Shown: positions 34,753 through 43,559, counted from the stretch's first letter. The stretch is 64,000 nucleotides of DNA from Undibacterium cyanobacteriorum (GCF_031326225.1 NZ_CP133720.1:3844001-3908000), one strand, 5' to 3'. Notes: generated by a model from the sequence alone, not told the origin. Translations and numbers: made by a program.

Positions 34753-34880
34753 TTTGGTTTTGGTTTTGGTTTTGGTTTTGGTTTTGGTTTTGGTTTTGGT
34801 CTTGGTTTTGGTTTTGGTTTTGGTTTTGGTTTTGGTTTTGGTTTTGGTTTTGGTTTTGGTTTTGGTTTTGGTTTTGGTTT
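34753..34880 (+). repeat. Near-perfect TTTTGG hexamer tract (about 21 units)
   Basis: A run of 128 bases of TTTTGG with one interior change (T to C at 34801), directly abutting six C and arm B. Purity suggests recent expansion compared with the tract at 34325-34419. The regular GG doublets could allow stacked two-layer G-quartets on the plus strand. Confidence 0.95.
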
Positions 34881-34883
34881 CCC

Positions 34884-35160
34884 CCCACTTCTGACACTGC
34901 CAATTGTGCAGGGCAGAAAATGGATAAAGAAAGCCTTGCTGTTTGAGCCGCAGGCGAGTTTCAAGGCTTTCCCATTTTTTGACTTGCACCATTGGGAAGC
35001 CGAAGGCCAGTGGCAGCGTGGTCGCCTTTCTTTGCTAACTTTCTTTGGCGAAGCAAAGAAAGTGAGTGGCCGCCGGGCCACACCCGGCCAGCGAACTTTG
35101 AATTAGACCAACCTTCAAAAAGAACGAAAGACACTGGATTCCCGCCTACGCGGGAATGAC
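34884..35160 (+). repeat. Repeat arm B (277 bases)
   Basis: Direct copy of arm A at an offset of 458 bases. It has the same internal hairpins (35038-35063 stem) and its own end palindrome at 35138-35157. Arm A and arm B are each preceded by a hexamer tract, so tract plus arm is the duplicated unit. Confidence 0.92.
35138..35157. repeat. dRS3-like 20-base palindrome (copy 2)
   Basis: Same ATTCCC-N8-GGGAAT pattern as at 34680-34699; the inner eight bases differ (GCCTACGC versus GCTTTCGC) but remain near-palindromic, so the ends are conserved while the centre varies. Confidence 0.6.
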
Positions 35161-35231
35161 GAAAAGTGTGAATGCATCACACTCTACTGAGTGAGTGACA
35201 TGACTTCAGCAAACAAAACAACAAGGTCCCA

Positions 35232-35774
35232 TCACCCAATCAACCTCCCCGCCCTCACCCGCAAACCCTTCTTCGCCAACCCAGGCGCAATCGTGCCTAA
35301 GGTTTTGAGAGTATCCCCACTATGCGCATGACAAATCGCCACGCCAAGTGCATCGGCGGCATCGGGGCTGGGGGTGCCAGAGAGTGACAACAGGCGTTGC
35401 ACCATATCTTGTACTTGCTCTTTTTTCGCCTTACCGTGCCCCACCACACCTTGCTTCACTTGCAGCGCGGTGTATTCAGCGACCGCCAAATCCGCTTGCA
35501 CTAAAGCGCAGATCGCAGCGCCGCGGGCTTGTCCTAGTAACAGTGTGGATTGTGGATTGACGTTGACGAACACCTTCTCAATCGCCGCGCAATCGGGTTG
35601 GTAGGTTTGAATAATTTCAGTGACGCCTGAGAGGATCGTTTTGAGGCGTTCTGGGAGACTCGCCTCGGCCGTTTTGATGGTGCCCGAAGCGATGTAGGTG
35701 AGCTTACTGCCTTGCTTATGGATGACACCGAAACCTGTGGTGCGTAAGCCGGGATCGATGCCAAGGATTTTCAT
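35232..35774 (-). CDS. ruvC: Holliday junction endonuclease RuvC
   Basis: A 180-residue resolvase that cuts four-way junctions bound by RuvAB. It begins MKILGIDPGLRTTGFGVI, with the first catalytic Asp in GIDPG. The acidic residue in CAAIEKVFVN and the C-terminal pair in SPDAADALGVAICHAHS complete the metal site. Length is normal. It lies after purH in the series and is separated from both neighbours by repeat-filled gaps, so cotranscription with ruvAB is doubtful here. Confidence 0.97.
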   Translation of the reverse strand: MKILGIDPGLRTTGFGVIHKQGSKLTYIASGTIKTAEASLPERLKTILSGVTEIIQTYQPDCAAIEKVFVNVNPQSTLLLGQARGAAICALVQADLAVAEYTALQVKQGVVGHGKAKKEQVQDMVQRLLSLSGTPSPDAADALGVAICHAHSGDTLKTLGTIAPGLAKKGLRVRAGRLIG

Positions 35775-35847
35775 GAGTGTTTGCTGTTGATGAATATATC
35801 GTTAGCAAATTATACGCAGGTCTGATGTTTTCGCGTATGGCTTCGTT

Positions 35848-35935
35848 GTGAGTAGGCTTGGCTGGCAAGCCCAGCACTTCACGATATACACCGCAGAAGT
35901 TGGGCATCGCATTACTCAGCACCAACCTACGATAT
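35848..35935. repeat. Direct repeat copy 1 (ruvC/purH gap)
   Basis: An element of about 88 bases carrying GGCTGGCAAGCCCA and AGAAGTTGGGC near its ends. It recurs at 36041-36125 at an offset of 193 bases with few differences. Each copy starts GTAGGC and ends near CCAACCTAC, so the ends are roughly inverted. Confidence 0.85.
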
Positions 35936-35952
35936 CAACGCCCAAATGTTTT

Positions 35953-36021
35953 GTAGGGCGGGTGCAACCCGCGCTGCTCAGATCCACAATGTCCTTGCGG
36001 CGCGGGTTTCACCCGCCCTAC
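35953..36021. repeat. 22-base inverted repeat of the GTAGGGCGGGTG type
   Basis: Arms at 35953-35974 and 36000-36021 are complementary with one mismatch. They start GTAGGGCGGGTG and end in CGC. This element type is widespread between genes of environmental proteobacteria. It sits between the two direct repeats. Confidence 0.85.
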
Positions 36022-36040
36022 TATTTCTACCTTGCTTGTC

Positions 36041-36125
36041 GTAAGTAGGCTGGGCTGGCAAGCCCAACACTTAACGATATACATCGCAGAAGTTGGGCTT
36101 CGCTTTGCTCAGCGCCAACCTACAA
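36041..36125. repeat. Direct repeat copy 2 (ruvC/purH gap)
   Basis: Second copy of the element at 35848-35935. Its right end comes within a few bases of the purH stop codon (36128-36130). Confidence 0.85.
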
Positions 36126-36127
36126 TA

Positions 36128-37693
36128 TTAATGTCTAAAGTGACGCACACCCGTGTACAACATCACCACACCACGCTCATCCGCTGCATCAATCACTTCT
36201 TGATCGCGCATCGAACCGCCTGGGTGGATCACGCAAGTTGCGCCAGCATCAACTACTACGTCCAAACCGTCGCGGAACGGGAAGAAGGCATCAGAAGCGA
36301 CTGCTGAACCTTGCAAGCTCAAACCGGCGTTTTGCGCTTTGATGGAAGCGATGCGAGCGGAGTCGATACGGCTCATTTGACCTGCGCCTACGCCCAAAGT
36401 CATGCCATTACCGCAGAATACGATGGCATTCGATTTGACGTATTTAGCGACGCGCCATGCGAACATCAAGTCGGCCATTTGTTGTGGCGTTGGTTGCAAT
36501 TTGCTGACCACGCGTACATCGGCTGGCAACACGTTTTTCGCGTCGGGTGCTTGCACCAACAAACCACCGCCAACACGTTTCACATCGTATTGATTGACGC
36601 CTGCGCCCAATGGGATTTCTAACAAGCGCACGTTTTGTTTTGCTGCGAAAATCTGTTTTGCTTCTGCAGTAAATGAAGGAGCAATCAACACTTCCACGAA
36701 TTGTTTCGCGACCGCTTCCGCTGCTGCGCCATCACACACAGTATTAAAAGCGATGATGCCACCGAAAGCGGAGGTTGGATCTGTCTGCAATGCTTTGCTA
36801 TAGGCTTCCAACGCTGTTGCACCGATCGCTACGCCACATGGATTGGCATGCTTCACGATCACGCAAGCGCCAGTGTCGAAGGACTTCACGCATTCCCATG
36901 CTGCATCAGCATCAGCGATATTGTTATAGGACAGTTCTTTACCTTGCAATTGCGTGTAGTTCGCCAAAGCACCGGCAACAGGTACCAAATCACGGTAGAA
37001 AGAAGCGGATTGGTGTGGGTTTTCACCGTAACGCATTTCTTGTACTTTTTCGAAATGCATATTCAAGGTTTGTGGATAAGCGCTGCGTGTCGCATGTGCT
37101 TTATCTTCGCCCAAACTCGTCAAATAGTTAGTGATCGCACCATCGTATTGTGCTGTGTGCGCGAAGACTTTTTTCGCCAACATAAATTTCGTGTCATACG
37201 ATACGACATTATTGCCAGCCTTCATTTCTGCCAAGACCGTCGCGTAATCACTAGGATCGCAAATCACGACGACGTCTTTGTGATTTTTAGCGGAAGAACG
37301 CAACATGGTTGGGCCACCGATGTCGATATTTTCAATCGCATCTTCCAAAGAGCACTCTGCTTTAGCAACCGTTGCTTGGAACGGGTACAAGTTCACGACC
37401 ACCATATCGATGGTTGGAATGCCATATTTTTCCAAGGAAGCTTGGTGTTCAGGCAAATCACGACGCGCCAAAATACCGCCGTGTACTTTAGGATGCAAAG
37501 TTTTTACACGACCATCGAGCATCTCTGGGAAGCCTGTGTAGTCTGCCACTTCTGTCACTGGCAAACCATTGTCTGCCAATAACTTGGCAGTACCACCAGT
37601 CGATAAAATTTTGACGCCCATACCAGCCAATTCACGCGCAAATTCGAGCACGCCTGTTTTGTCCGATACAGAGATGAGAGCTTGTTTGATCAT
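36128..37693 (-). CDS. purH: Bifunctional AICAR formyltransferase / IMP cyclohydrolase
   Basis: A 521-residue enzyme for the last two steps of IMP synthesis. The cyclohydrolase domain (1-200) starts MIKQALISVSDKTGVLEFAR and has STGGTAKLL and GRVKTLHPKVHGG. The transformylase domain has the catalytic Lys-His pair in CVIVKHANPCGVA. The C-terminal AFFPFRDGLDVVVDAG is typical. Purine biosynthesis genes other than purH are not in this window. It lies 21 bases after fis, as in other betaproteobacteria. Confidence 0.98.
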   Translation of the reverse strand: MIKQALISVSDKTGVLEFARELAGMGVKILSTGGTAKLLADNGLPVTEVADYTGFPEMLDGRVKTLHPKVHGGILARRDLPEHQASLEKYGIPTIDMVVVNLYPFQATVAKAECSLEDAIENIDIGGPTMLRSSAKNHKDVVVICDPSDYATVLAEMKAGNNVVSYDTKFMLAKKVFAHTAQYDGAITNYLTSLGEDKAHATRSAYPQTLNMHFEKVQEMRYGENPHQSASFYRDLVPVAGALANYTQLQGKELSYNNIADADAAWECVKSFDTGACVIVKHANPCGVAIGATALEAYSKALQTDPTSAFGGIIAFNTVCDGAAAEAVAKQFVEVLIAPSFTAEAKQIFAAKQNVRLLEIPLGAGVNQYDVKRVGGGLLVQAPDAKNVLPADVRVVSKLQPTPQQMADLMFAWRVAKYVKSNAIVFCGNGMTLGVGAGQMSRIDSARIASIKAQNAGLSLQGSAVASDAFFPFRDGLDVVVDAGATCVIHPGGSMRDQEVIDAADERGVVMLYTGVRHFRH

Positions 37694-37714
37694 GATAAAT
37701 GTAAAGAGTAAAGA

Positions 37715-37948
37715 TTAAAGAAGACCGTGTTGCTGCAACTTCTTGCGCAAAGTATTGCGATTAATACCGAGCATGTCGGCAGCTTGAGATTGATTGCTAT
37801 CGGTGCGTGACATCACCATTTCCAACATCGGTTTTTCAACTGCCAACACGACCATATCGTAGATATTCGAAGCAGGTTGTTCACCGAGATCGCGGAAATA
37901 TTTTTCGAGATTTTTGTGAACTGCTTCTTGGATGCTTTCTTTGCTCAT
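37715..37948 (-). CDS. fis: DNA-binding protein Fis
   Basis: A 77-residue nucleoid protein. The C-terminal helix-turn-helix reads SQAADMLGINRNTLRKKLQQ. The start at 37948 gives MSKESIQEAVHKNLEKYF; an extended reading to 38005 is not supported. It is shorter than the 98-residue E. coli protein, lacking much of the N-terminal hairpin region, which is normal for the betaproteobacterial form. It sits between dusB and purH. Confidence 0.95.
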   Translation of the reverse strand: MSKESIQEAVHKNLEKYFRDLGEQPASNIYDMVVLAVEKPMLEMVMSRTDSNQSQAADMLGINRNTLRKKLQQHGLL

Positions 37949-38090
37949 ACTGAATTTTCTTTTTATTGATGAACGCTGCTTGCACAGAGTTCGTGGATAA
38001 CACATTGCGAAACTTTGATTGAGATACTCTGTTTGCCTTGCTTTGCTTGCTTTGTTAATTGCTTGCTTTCAAGCCCCTAGACTTGGATCG

Positions 38091-39101
38091 CTACGCTGCC
38101 AGAAGAATCTCGGAGGGGCGGTATTGTAACCGTTCTGTCGGTCGACTTTCAAAAAAACTGTTGACGGCCGCCAGTTGTTCTTCACAGCTTTCTATTTTGT
38201 TCATACTCTGTCGAAACTCTTCGCCATCGACTAAATCTTCGACATACCAACCGATATGCTTGCGTGCCGTTCGTACGCCCATGAACTCGCCATAGAAGGC
38301 ATAGTGTTCACGTAAATGTCGATCAAGCAAGGCGCGCACTTCTGATACCAAAGGTGGCGGCAAATGTTGGCCCGTCATAAGGAAGTGTTCGATTTCACGG
38401 AAGATCCAAGGGCGTCCTTGAGCGGCACGGCCTATCATGATGGCATCGGCGCCCGTGTATTCGAGCACATACTTGGCTTTTTCTGGTGTCGTGATATCGC
38501 CATTAGCGACCACAGGAATCTTGGCTTGCGCTTTCACTGCGGCGATGGTGTCGTACTCTGCAGCACCTTTATAACCATCGGCACGAGTACGACCATGTAA
38601 GGTCAACATCGCGATGCCTGCTGATTCAGCGATACGCGCGATTTGCAAGGCGTTCTTGTGTTGACGATCCCAGCCGGTACGGAATTTCAAAGTGACAGGC
38701 ACATCCACTGCCGCAACCACGGCATCGAGAATCTGCCCCACTAATTTTTCATCTTGTAATAAGGCCGAACCACACCATGCATTACACACTTTTTTGACCG
38801 GACATCCCATGTTGATGTCGATAATCTGCGCGCCTTTATCAACATTGAACTTAGCGCACTCGGCCAACATCTGTGGATCAGCACCGGCGATTTGCACCGC
38901 TTTCGGCTCCATCTCACCTTCGTGATTGGTGCGACGCGAAGATTTTTCGGTTTCCCATAATTTCGGATTCGATGCTGCCATTTCAGACACCGCGTAACCC
39001 GCACCAAGTTCTTTGCACAGTTGACGGAATGGTCTATCCGTCACACCTGCCATCGGCGCGACGAAAATATTATTCCTAAGCTGATATGAGCCTATCTGCA
39101 C
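38091..39101 (-). CDS. dusB: tRNA-dihydrouridine synthase B
   Basis: A 336-residue FMN enzyme that reduces uridine in the D-loop of tRNAs. It begins MQIGSYQLRNNIFVAPMAGV, and has the catalytic Cys in CPVKKVCNAWCGSALL. LHGRTRADGYKGAAEYD and ANGDITTPEKA are conserved FMN and tRNA-binding parts. The dusB-fis order is ancestral. It is separated from fis by 142 bases holding short repeats of GCTTGCTTT (about 38040-38070). Confidence 0.97.
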   Translation of the reverse strand: MQIGSYQLRNNIFVAPMAGVTDRPFRQLCKELGAGYAVSEMAASNPKLWETEKSSRRTNHEGEMEPKAVQIAGADPQMLAECAKFNVDKGAQIIDINMGCPVKKVCNAWCGSALLQDEKLVGQILDAVVAAVDVPVTLKFRTGWDRQHKNALQIARIAESAGIAMLTLHGRTRADGYKGAAEYDTIAAVKAQAKIPVVANGDITTPEKAKYVLEYTGADAIMIGRAAQGRPWIFREIEHFLMTGQHLPPPLVSEVRALLDRHLREHYAFYGEFMGVRTARKHIGWYVEDLVDGEEFRQSMNKIESCEEQLAAVNSFFESRPTERLQYRPSEILLAA

Positions 39102-39406
39102 GATTCTAAACCTTGGGGAAATGGGAGGTGTTTCGAAGAGACGCTATTCTACCCGAAAGCTGCCTAAAAATTTAGCAGCGAAGCAGAAAAAATCACACAA
39201 AATTTTTTTATTTTGGTGGATTTTCCAATAGACTTTTTTGAGGAAGTTTGCTCAATTAGCTTTTTGAATATCATCCTTAAGCATCATCGAGACAATCACA
39301 TCGTGAGAGTCACAAATGCCTAAGGATTCGAAACTTTTAGCGCTGATGATGGAGGAAAATCGAACTTGAGATTCGAGCCTGAGAAATTCCTAATGGTTTG
39401 AAATTT
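39102..39406. other. dusB/TlpA-like intergenic region
   Basis: A 305-base AT-rich gap between two minus-strand genes. It probably holds the dusB promoter, but no consensus hexamer pair stands out. No repeat, RNA gene or convincing small open frame was seen. Confidence 0.4.
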
Positions 39407-39916
39407 CTACGATGCAGCGATTTCTTTTTCGATGAGTTGCTCTAATTCTTCAAACGATGGCTTACCAATATAGCGTTTAACTATGCGTCCCTGTTTGTCG
39501 ATCAAGAACGTGGTAGGGGTTAACTTAATATCGCCAAATGCATTCGCTAATTTGCCTTCCACATCAAGTGCGACATGAAACGGTAAAGCGCGTGTTTCTG
39601 TAAAATTTAAGACGTAGTTCGGTGGATCATAGCTCATTGCCACCGCCACAAAGTCAAAACCTTTAGCGCGATACTTTTCATAGGTGCGTATCATTTCTGG
39701 CATTTCTGCAATACAGGTCGAGCAAGAAGTCGCCCAGAAATTCACTAAGTAGACTTTACCGCGCAAGGATTGCGTGCCTAGCTTTTCACCTTTGAGATTG
39801 GTGTATTCAACGCTTGGTGCAGCGACTCTTTGCGAGCCCGACCACATCCATGTCGCCGCTGCAATCAGCGCCAACAAAAGTAAAAGTGCGGGAACAAGAA
39901 TTTTTTTGGAGTTCAT
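39407..39916 (-). CDS. TlpA/ResA-like thioredoxin-fold protein
   Basis: A 169-residue exported or membrane-anchored thiol:disulfide protein. An N-terminal hydrophobic helix (ILVPALLLLLALIAAATWMW) is followed by the thioredoxin fold. The redox pair is CSTC in NFWATSCSTCIAEMPEMIRT; the usual ResA/TlpA pair is CxPC, so the proline between the cysteines is replaced by Thr. The cis-Pro loop (KLTPTTFLID) is present. Such proteins reduce apocytochromes or other periplasmic substrates. It is transcribed on its own, with no cytochrome maturation gene next to it. Confidence 0.9.
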   Translation of the reverse strand: MNSKKILVPALLLLLALIAAATWMWSGSQRVAAPSVEYTNLKGEKLGTQSLRGKVYLVNFWATSCSTCIAEMPEMIRTYEKYRAKGFDFVAVAMSYDPPNYVLNFTETRALPFHVALDVEGKLANAFGDIKLTPTTFLIDKQGRIVKRYIGKPSFEELEQLIEKEIAAS

Positions 39917-40049
39917 TATTCATTCGGAAGAGGATGCGCCAGCAATAGGCCGTGCATTGATTAAACTGCACTCACTTCAACATGGGCGGTATTATACGTC
40001 GAAATCTGAAGACGATTAATGCGCAAGGCTAAATGTAGGGAACTGATCT

Positions 40050-42374
40050 TCAACAAGCAGGTCCTTGTTTGCCGAGCCAATCTTGGAAAGAAGCTGGTTT
40101 GGAGAATAAGAAACCTTGCATACAGTCGCAAGAATTTTCAATCAGGTAGGTGGCCTGCTCTTTTGTCTCTACCCCTTCCGCCACCACGCGTAAGCCCAAG
40201 TGTTTCGCCATCGACAGAATCATGCGCACGATCGCCACGTCATTGGCATCACCAGGAACATCCTGTACAAAACTCTTATCAATTTTGAGCTCATACAATG
40301 GCAAACGTTTTAAATAGAACAAGCTCGAATAGCCAGTTCCGAAATCATCGATCGAGAAGCGAATCCCCAACGCAGCCAAAGCATTCATACGAGCGATGGT
40401 TTCTTGCATGTCGCTAATGAATAGTCCTTCGGTGACCTCGAATACGAACTCTTTCCCGCTCAAATGGTGTGCACTCAGAATATCGCGTACTTTCTCGACA
40501 AAGTCTTGCTGCCGAAATTGCTTAGGACTGACGTTCACTGACACAGGGAACATCCAACCATGGCTGCGCAATTGATTTACGATCTCGCAGGCTTGATGCA
40601 ATACCCAATCCCCTAACTTCAGTATTAGACCAGTCTCTTCAGCCAGTGGAATGAACAAAGCGGGCGAGACAAACTCACCATTGGTCTTGGTCCAGCGCAT
40701 CAACAACTCAGCGCCGACTGGTGTGCCATCTTGATCAACTTGTGCTTGCATCACCATGCGCAGCTCACATAGATCAAGCGCGCGCGAAAGATCACGTTCC
40801 AAAATCAAGCGCTGCTCAACTTCAGCCTGCATTGCACCTTCGAAGAAGGCAATTTGATTACGTCCGGCACCTTTCGCACGATACATCGCCGTATCGGATT
40901 CACGTAAGAGGTCATCAACTGTCTGACTGGCTTTCGGTAGCAGCGTCACACCAATACTACAAGCGGAACTATAAATCTGCCCTTCGATTTCAAAAGGCGT
41001 AGCGAGTGCATTCCGAATTTTTTCAGCGACTGTGAGCGCAATGCGACTTGCCTGCTCCAGAACTGAGTCTAAATGATCAATCAACACCACAAACTCGTCG
41101 CCGCCGATACGGGCGACTGTATCGACTTCACGCAAAATGCTCGTCAATCGTCTGGCAACTTCGACCAAAAGCGCGTCACCCGTTGCATGACCTCGTGCAT
41201 CGTTGATGTTCTTAAAATGATCTAAATCGATAAATAAGACCGCGCTATAAATTCCAGTGCGCTGGGCTGTGGCGAGCAAGATGCTCAATCGGTCGCGCAA
41301 CAAGCGTCGATTCGGCAAGCCCGTCAACACATCGAAAAACGCCAATCGATAGATATCGGACTCGGCTCGTTTGCGATCAGTAATATCGCGTTCTACCGCA
41401 ACAAAATGCGTGCAATGTCCTTGCTCATCGACGATGGGTTGAATATCTGCCTCGAGCCAAAACTCTTCACCAGACTTGCGATAATTAATGAATTCCGCCC
41501 GTACTGATTTCTGTGCAAGAATAGCCTCGCGAATACGCACCAGATCATCCGCCTGACTGGCATCGCCCTGCAACATGCGCGGATTCATGCCTTTCGTTTC
41601 CTGCAGAGAGTAACCCGTGGTCCGCTCAAATGCCTTATTTACAAACACAATATGCGGCCCGTCATTGTCGAGCTCGCTGTCGGTAATCATGACAATATCG
41701 TTCAAGTTTTCCACCGCAGCAGAGATTAAGCGAAGTTCTTCATTCGCTTTTTTCAATGAAGCCTGTTCACGTCGCAAGGATTCACTAATTTGTAATTGTG
41801 ATCGAAATGAAGCTTCTAAACGACGCAAGAGTACACCGCAGCTCACCGTAATCACGGCAGAAATGAAAGTAAAATTCAGTGTGATGATGACCCAGCGCAC
41901 GAAGGGCTGATCGGGGAAACGATCAAATTGCAGGTTGACATTAAACACATACCCAAGCCCGAGCAGAGTAGCGGCGTTGATCACTAGAGCATAGACGGCG
42001 GGCCTTAATCCCAACAGCAAAGCGGCTAAAACTGGCACCGCCATCAGATAGATTTGGCTGACAGGTCCAATCTTAAAAAAGAAAAAGAGACCGATCAGGT
42101 AGATGATGAGCAAGAGATTCCAACTGCGGGCGATCCACGATAGGCGTTTCATGTACCAAATCGTGATGGCCCATGTGATCGCGACAACATCGATTACGGC
42201 CACAGAAATCATATCATCGCGAATGGCCATGACGATACTCGGAATGGCTGTAATGACGCCGAGCACAACCGCCCAGAAAAGAATCGATGATAAAAGTTCA
42301 TTACGCCACGCCTGCAAGTCCATAGACTGGTAGTCTGGCGTGGGGGCTAAGTCCGTAATGAAATCTCGATTCAT
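40050..42374 (-). CDS. Membrane PAS-GGDEF-EAL protein
   Basis: A 774-residue cyclic-di-GMP signalling protein. The N-terminus has about six membrane helices (residues ~30-200), then a PAS domain (about 215-340, including FVNKAFERTTGYSLQETKGM). The GGDEF motif is intact (RIGGDEFVVLID). The phosphodiesterase domain has ELL instead of EAL (GAELLMRW), while DDFGTGYSSL and VVAEGVET are conserved, so activity is likely but uncertain. The start is the ATG at 42374; a TTG two codons earlier is the alternative. It is a single-gene unit. Confidence 0.92.
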   Translation of the reverse strand: MNRDFITDLAPTPDYQSMDLQAWRNELLSSILFWAVVLGVITAIPSIVMAIRDDMISVAVIDVVAITWAITIWYMKRLSWIARSWNLLLIIYLIGLFFFFKIGPVSQIYLMAVPVLAALLLGLRPAVYALVINAATLLGLGYVFNVNLQFDRFPDQPFVRWVIITLNFTFISAVITVSCGVLLRRLEASFRSQLQISESLRREQASLKKANEELRLISAAVENLNDIVMITDSELDNDGPHIVFVNKAFERTTGYSLQETKGMNPRMLQGDASQADDLVRIREAILAQKSVRAEFINYRKSGEEFWLEADIQPIVDEQGHCTHFVAVERDITDRKRAESDIYRLAFFDVLTGLPNRRLLRDRLSILLATAQRTGIYSAVLFIDLDHFKNINDARGHATGDALLVEVARRLTSILREVDTVARIGGDEFVVLIDHLDSVLEQASRIALTVAEKIRNALATPFEIEGQIYSSACSIGVTLLPKASQTVDDLLRESDTAMYRAKGAGRNQIAFFEGAMQAEVEQRLILERDLSRALDLCELRMVMQAQVDQDGTPVGAELLMRWTKTNGEFVSPALFIPLAEETGLILKLGDWVLHQACEIVNQLRSHGWMFPVSVNVSPKQFRQQDFVEKVRDILSAHHLSGKEFVFEVTEGLFISDMQETIARMNALAALGIRFSIDDFGTGYSSLFYLKRLPLYELKIDKSFVQDVPGDANDVAIVRMILSMAKHLGLRVVAEGVETKEQATYLIENSCDCMQGFLFSKPASFQDWLGKQGPAC

Positions 42375-42644
42375 CTGCAATTACTTGACTCCAAGGCTCG
42401 GAAGAACCGGGTTGAATTAGGCGATTGAAGGCGATTGAAAAACAGACTTCTTTTATACGTGGAAACAACTACGATGGAAAGCGATTTTTGATACCTGTAG
42501 GCAAATTAACACGAGCGAATTTATAAAGTTTATTAAAACTCAAAAATATAAAACGGGAACGATACCAAGAATCGATACTTTGCCCCAGAAAAGTGCGTAT
42601 AGCTATTCCCGAGATCCACAGAATTCGAAATTCCGCATCAACGA

Positions 42645-43559
42645 TTAAGGAATATCGTAGCCTTTGCTCGCACGCCACAAATCGAACCATTGTGGGCGGT
42701 TCAAAACGAGTTCAGTCGCACCTACCGCTTCGCGCAACGCTTCGACACGACCAGATCCCGTCAAGATCAAAGGCTTCACTGGCAAACGCAAGAGCCAAGC
42801 GATGGCGATCGTCGCTGGAGTGGTTCGCAATTCAGCAGCAATCTTCGTTAACGCTGTCAGCACGCGTTGACTTTGCTCTGTTTTACCCTCAAACAATGCA
42901 CCACCACCGAGTGCTGACCAAATCATTGGCGACATTTTCAACTGCTGGCACAGGTCAAAGGACCCATCCTCAAGTGCTTGTGTTTGCATCAAAGAACATT
43001 CCACTTGATTGGTCACTAAGGGAAAACGGCTGTGCAATAGTTGAAATTGTGAGGGTGTGAAATTGGAGACGCCAAAATGTTTCACCTTACCGCCCTCACG
43101 CAGTCGGGTGAAGGCGTGCGCCATTTCGTCGGCATCCATCAGTGGGTCAGGTCGATGTATCAATAGAAGATCGATGCTGTCGAGGCGCATCGCCTTCAAA
43201 GAATTTTCGACCGATAAAGTAATGTGCTGCGCGCTCGTATCGTAGATATGTGAGGTTTGATGCGGCCGCTGTGCGGATTGAAACTGTATGCCGCATTTGG
43301 TAACGATTTGAAAACGTCGCGCCAGTTCTGGGGCAAAAGCAAACGCCTCACCGAGCAAGCTCTCACTGGTGTAGTCGCCATAAATGTCAGCCTGATCAAT
43401 CGTGGTGATACCGAGCTCTAAAGCTTGTTCCAAGAAGTTCACACGATCTGGCACGCTCATCTGCCAAGCGGATAAACGCCATAAACCCAAGACAATTTGG
43501 GAAAACTCTGGGCCTTGCTCAGCGATTTGAATTCTAGGACTCAACAACTGCGACATCAA
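42645..43559 (-). CDS. Aldo/keto reductase (YdhF-like)
   Basis: A 304-residue NADPH-dependent (beta/alpha)8-barrel oxidoreductase. The catalytic tetrad is visible as Asp and Tyr in TTIDQADIYGDY, Lys in VTKCGI and His in LLIHRPDP. KHFGVSNFTPSQF and NQVECSLMQ are conserved substrate-side motifs. The best relatives are the YdhF-type reductases. The substrate is not predictable. It is alone between the GGDEF-EAL gene and the DUF4105 gene. Confidence 0.9.
   Translation of the reverse strand: MMSQLLSPRIQIAEQGPEFSQIVLGLWRLSAWQMSVPDRVNFLEQALELGITTIDQADIYGDYTSESLLGEAFAFAPELARRFQIVTKCGIQFQSAQRPHQTSHIYDTSAQHITLSVENSLKAMRLDSIDLLLIHRPDPLMDADEMAHAFTRLREGGKVKHFGVSNFTPSQFQLLHSRFPLVTNQVECSLMQTQALEDGSFDLCQQLKMSPMIWSALGGGALFEGKTEQSQRVLTALTKIAAELRTTPATIAIAWLLRLPVKPLILTGSGRVEALREAVGATELVLNRPQWFDLWRASKGYDIP

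Larger units (their letters stand above)
33727..35231. other. Repeat island between ruvA and ruvC, no genes
   Basis: This 1.5 kb stretch separates two genes that are adjacent in relatives. It contains a composite of related repeat arms (33943-34248 inverted; 34426-34702 and 34884-35160 direct), two TTTTGG hexamer tracts and several hairpins, listed separately. Open frames across it are low-complexity (Lys-Thr, Lys-Pro, Leu-Val or Phe-Gly dipeptide runs, as expected from any hexamer repeat) or read through palindromic arms, so none is accepted as a gene. 33727-33940 shows nothing notable. Confidence 0.85.

Noticed and set aside
34325..34880. CRISPR-like tandem array
   Set aside because: Units are six bases with no spacers and no cas genes; it is a simple tandem repeat.
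34121..35106. Several open frames coding Lys-Thr, Lys-Pro, Leu-Val or Phe-Gly runs
   Set aside because: They follow from the TTTTGG hexamer in different frames and read into palindromic arms; all frames stay open because the unit is six bases.
36701..37582. 293-codon open frame opposite purH
   Set aside because: Antisense to purH, with no start signal and no recognisable motif.
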